Assembly: GCA_904501685.1 (NCBI GenBank)
Contig: CAJGBX010000073.1
Coordinates: 1 to 6,674, forward strand
Direction: 5' to 3'
DNA from: Clostridiaceae bacterium
GTDB taxonomy: Bacteria > Bacillota > Clostridia > Oscillospirales > Acutalibacteraceae
DNA: 6,674 bases
The notes below the pieces were generated by a model. It saw only the letters and a program-made list of their open reading frames with translations. It was not told where the DNA came from and did not search any database. The position numbers and the translations under genes are program-made. This document shows, piece after piece, positions 5,317 through 6,674 of the stretch (the first letter of the stretch is position 1; the number at the start of each line of letters is the position of its first letter).

Positions 5317-6674
5317 GTGTATTATAACGTAACGGTGATTATTCCGGCATTGAATCCGAATGAGCGTCTTTTAAGCTTGGTTAATGAACTTCGCGATAAC
5401 GGATTTGATGATATTATTATTGTTAACGACGGTAGTGCCGACGAATATTTTAAATACTTTCCCGATGAAAGAAAATTACCGTTTTGTAAGGTTTTGCACC
5501 ACCGCCGAAACAGGGGAAAGGGCTATGCCTTAAGAACGGCTTTTAAGTATTTTGTCGAAAACCGTAAGGGTAAAGACGGCGTTATCACTATGGATTGTGA
5601 CGGTCAACACCCTGTTAATGATGTTATTGCCTTGACCGAGAAAATGTATGAAACCAATTCGGTTGTTTTAGGCTGCAGAGATTTTAAGGATAAGGACATA
5701 TCCTTACGCAGTCGTATCGGGAATAAAATTACAAGCTTGGTTTTCAGACTTTTTTGCGGTATCAATATTTCCGACCCGCAGGCCGGTTTAAGAGCTATAC
5801 CTGAACGCTATATTCCTACCTTTATTGATATAAAGGGTTCACGCTATGAATATGAATCAAATATGCTTTTGGAAATGAAAAAGCAGCAGATTGATTTTTA
5901 TAAGTTAAAAATTGATACACTCCATTTCAAAAATCACCATAAGTCATATTACAGACCGATTGCAGATTCTATAAGAATTTACAAACTTATTTTGTCTTTT
6001 GTGTTCAGCTCGCTTTTAAGTATGCTGATTGAGCTTGTTGTGTTCTATTTAAGCTTAAAATTTCTCTTCAGCGGTCGCTATGATATCTTATTGGCTACAT
6101 TAGTATCGAGGGTTATTTCCTCGGTTGTGAATTTTGCGGTAAACCGTGCTAAGGTTTTCGGTTCTTCAAGCGGAATAGGTCGATCTCTTTTAAGGTATAT
6201 TATTTTGGCAATACCGTTGGCCATTGCTTCGATTTTCTCAATTAAGGGTTTAACCTGGGCTATGAGTGTAACTGCACCATCGTTGAAAACGCTTTTAAAA
6301 TGTGTTGTTGATACAATTCTGTTTTTTGTCAGCTTTCGTATTCAGCAAAACTGGGTTTTTGCACCTAAGGTTGAAAAAAATGAAAAAATCGATGATGAGG
6401 AATATGTTCTTATTCCCCGTAAAAAACGTTTGACTGCCGGTAGGGTAGTATTAAGAACCTTTGCCTGTATCGGTACTGCTATTGCTTATTTAGTTGTTAC
6501 GGTATATGTTTTGCTTTTTATTGTGGCGAATGGACCGAGTAAAACCTTACGCGATGCACTTGTTTTGTCGGCTATGCAGGCAAGCGCCACAAAGTGGGTA
6601 CCCGGACTGTTTTTGTCAGATGCTACCGTTAAGCAGATTGTCGACAAAAGCTTCGAGGATTCACAGCTGACAAT
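5317..6674 (+). CDS. GT2 glycosyltransferase - GtrA membrane protein fusion, probably continuing into a phosphodiester glycosidase domain (3' end missing)
   Basis: The frame is open without a stop from GTG at 5317 to the window edge (452 residues seen). Residues 1 to about 215 are a GT-A, family 2 glycosyltransferase resembling polyprenyl-phosphate sugar transferases: VIIPALNP (7-14), IIIVNDGS (33-40), NRGKGYALRTAF (65-76), MDCDGQHP (92-99, with the DxD pair Asp93/Asp95 for metal and nucleotide sugar) and SDPQAGLRAIP (152-162). Residues about 222-348 are a GtrA-type four-helix membrane domain, with VSRVISSVVNFAVNR (263-277) and a closing IQQNWVF (342-348). A charged linker (349-376), another TM (about 380-404) and the stretch NGPSKTLRDAL...GLFLSD (405-435) follow. 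This last part resembles the region before the NAGPA/DUF2233 domain in clostridial phosphodiester glycosidases. The likely role is loading a sugar on a lipid carrier at the membrane for a surface glycan; the substrate is unknown. The first two modules are clear; the third is inferred from its first residues. Confidence 0.88.
   Translation, partial: MYYNVTVIIPALNPNERLLSLVNELRDNGFDDIIIVNDGSADEYFKYFPDERKLPFCKVLHHRRNRGKGYALRTAFKYFVENRKGKDGVITMDCDGQHPVNDVIALTEKMYETNSVVLGCRDFKDKDISLRSRIGNKITSLVFRLFCGINISDPQAGLRAIPERYIPTFIDIKGSRYEYESNMLLEMKKQQIDFYKLKIDTLHFKNHHKSYYRPIADSIRIYKLILSFVFSSLLSMLIELVVFYLSLKFLFSGRYDILLATLVSRVISSVVNFAVNRAKVFGSSSGIGRSLLRYIILAIPLAIASIFSIKGLTWAMSVTAPSLKTLLKCVVDTILFFVSFRIQQNWVFAPKVEKNEKIDDEEYVLIPRKKRLTAGRVVLRTFACIGTAIAYLVVTVYVLLFIVANGPSKTLRDALVLSAMQASATKWVPGLFLSDATVKQIVDKSFEDSQLT

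Noticed and set aside
5299..5319. Start of the glycosyltransferase gene at GTG 5308 or ATG 5285
   Set aside because: ATG 5285 is out of frame. GTG 5308 is in frame but overlaps the AAGGGG ribosome binding site. GTG 5317 has proper spacing and begins directly before the GT2 fold.

Overview
The window (6,674 bases, AT-rich, about 40% GC by eye) looks like chromosomal DNA of a low-GC Gram-positive anaerobe of the class Clostridia. An Oscillospiraceae/Ruminococcaceae-type gut bacterium is my best guess. The reasons are the fused SecDF, the clostridial style of the proteins, strong AGGAGG-type ribosome binding sites, near-consensus sigma-A promoters and an exact clostridial Rex-type operator. No phage, insertion sequence, tRNA, rRNA or CRISPR was seen. 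The placement is inference; no search was run.

Layout, left to right. Positions 1-924 (+) hold the C-terminal three quarters of a PLP-dependent fold-type I aminotransferase (MocR-like/type Ic aspartate aminotransferase family), cut by the window edge and followed by a probable terminator. A 234-base gap then carries a TTGACT-17-TATAAT promoter and a leader with a possible stem-loop. Next is secDF (1159-3798, +), one 879-residue protein-export motor subunit with an unusual Ser/Thr-rich extracytoplasmic insert. Two back-to-back hairpin terminators separate it from the convergent serC (3921-5009, -), phosphoserine aminotransferase of serine biosynthesis. A 307-base divergent intergenic region follows. 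It holds a perfect-consensus promoter for serC (TTGACA-17-TATAAT), a 28-bp inverted repeat containing an exact match to the clostridial Rex operator TTGTTAA-N4-TTAACAA, and an extended -10 promoter for the rightward gene. From 5317 to the right edge runs an open GTG-started gene: a GT2 glycosyltransferase fused to a GtrA membrane domain, then a further membrane segment and what looks like the start of a phosphodiester-glycosidase (NAGPA/DUF2233) module.

The genes do not form one operon. Each has its own promoter or terminator: amino-acid metabolism (aminotransferase, serC), protein export (secDF) and cell-surface glycan synthesis or modification (the fusion). The two observations most worth following are the Rex-type box inside the serC leader, which suggests redox (NADH/NAD+) control of serine synthesis, and the three-module glycan protein.
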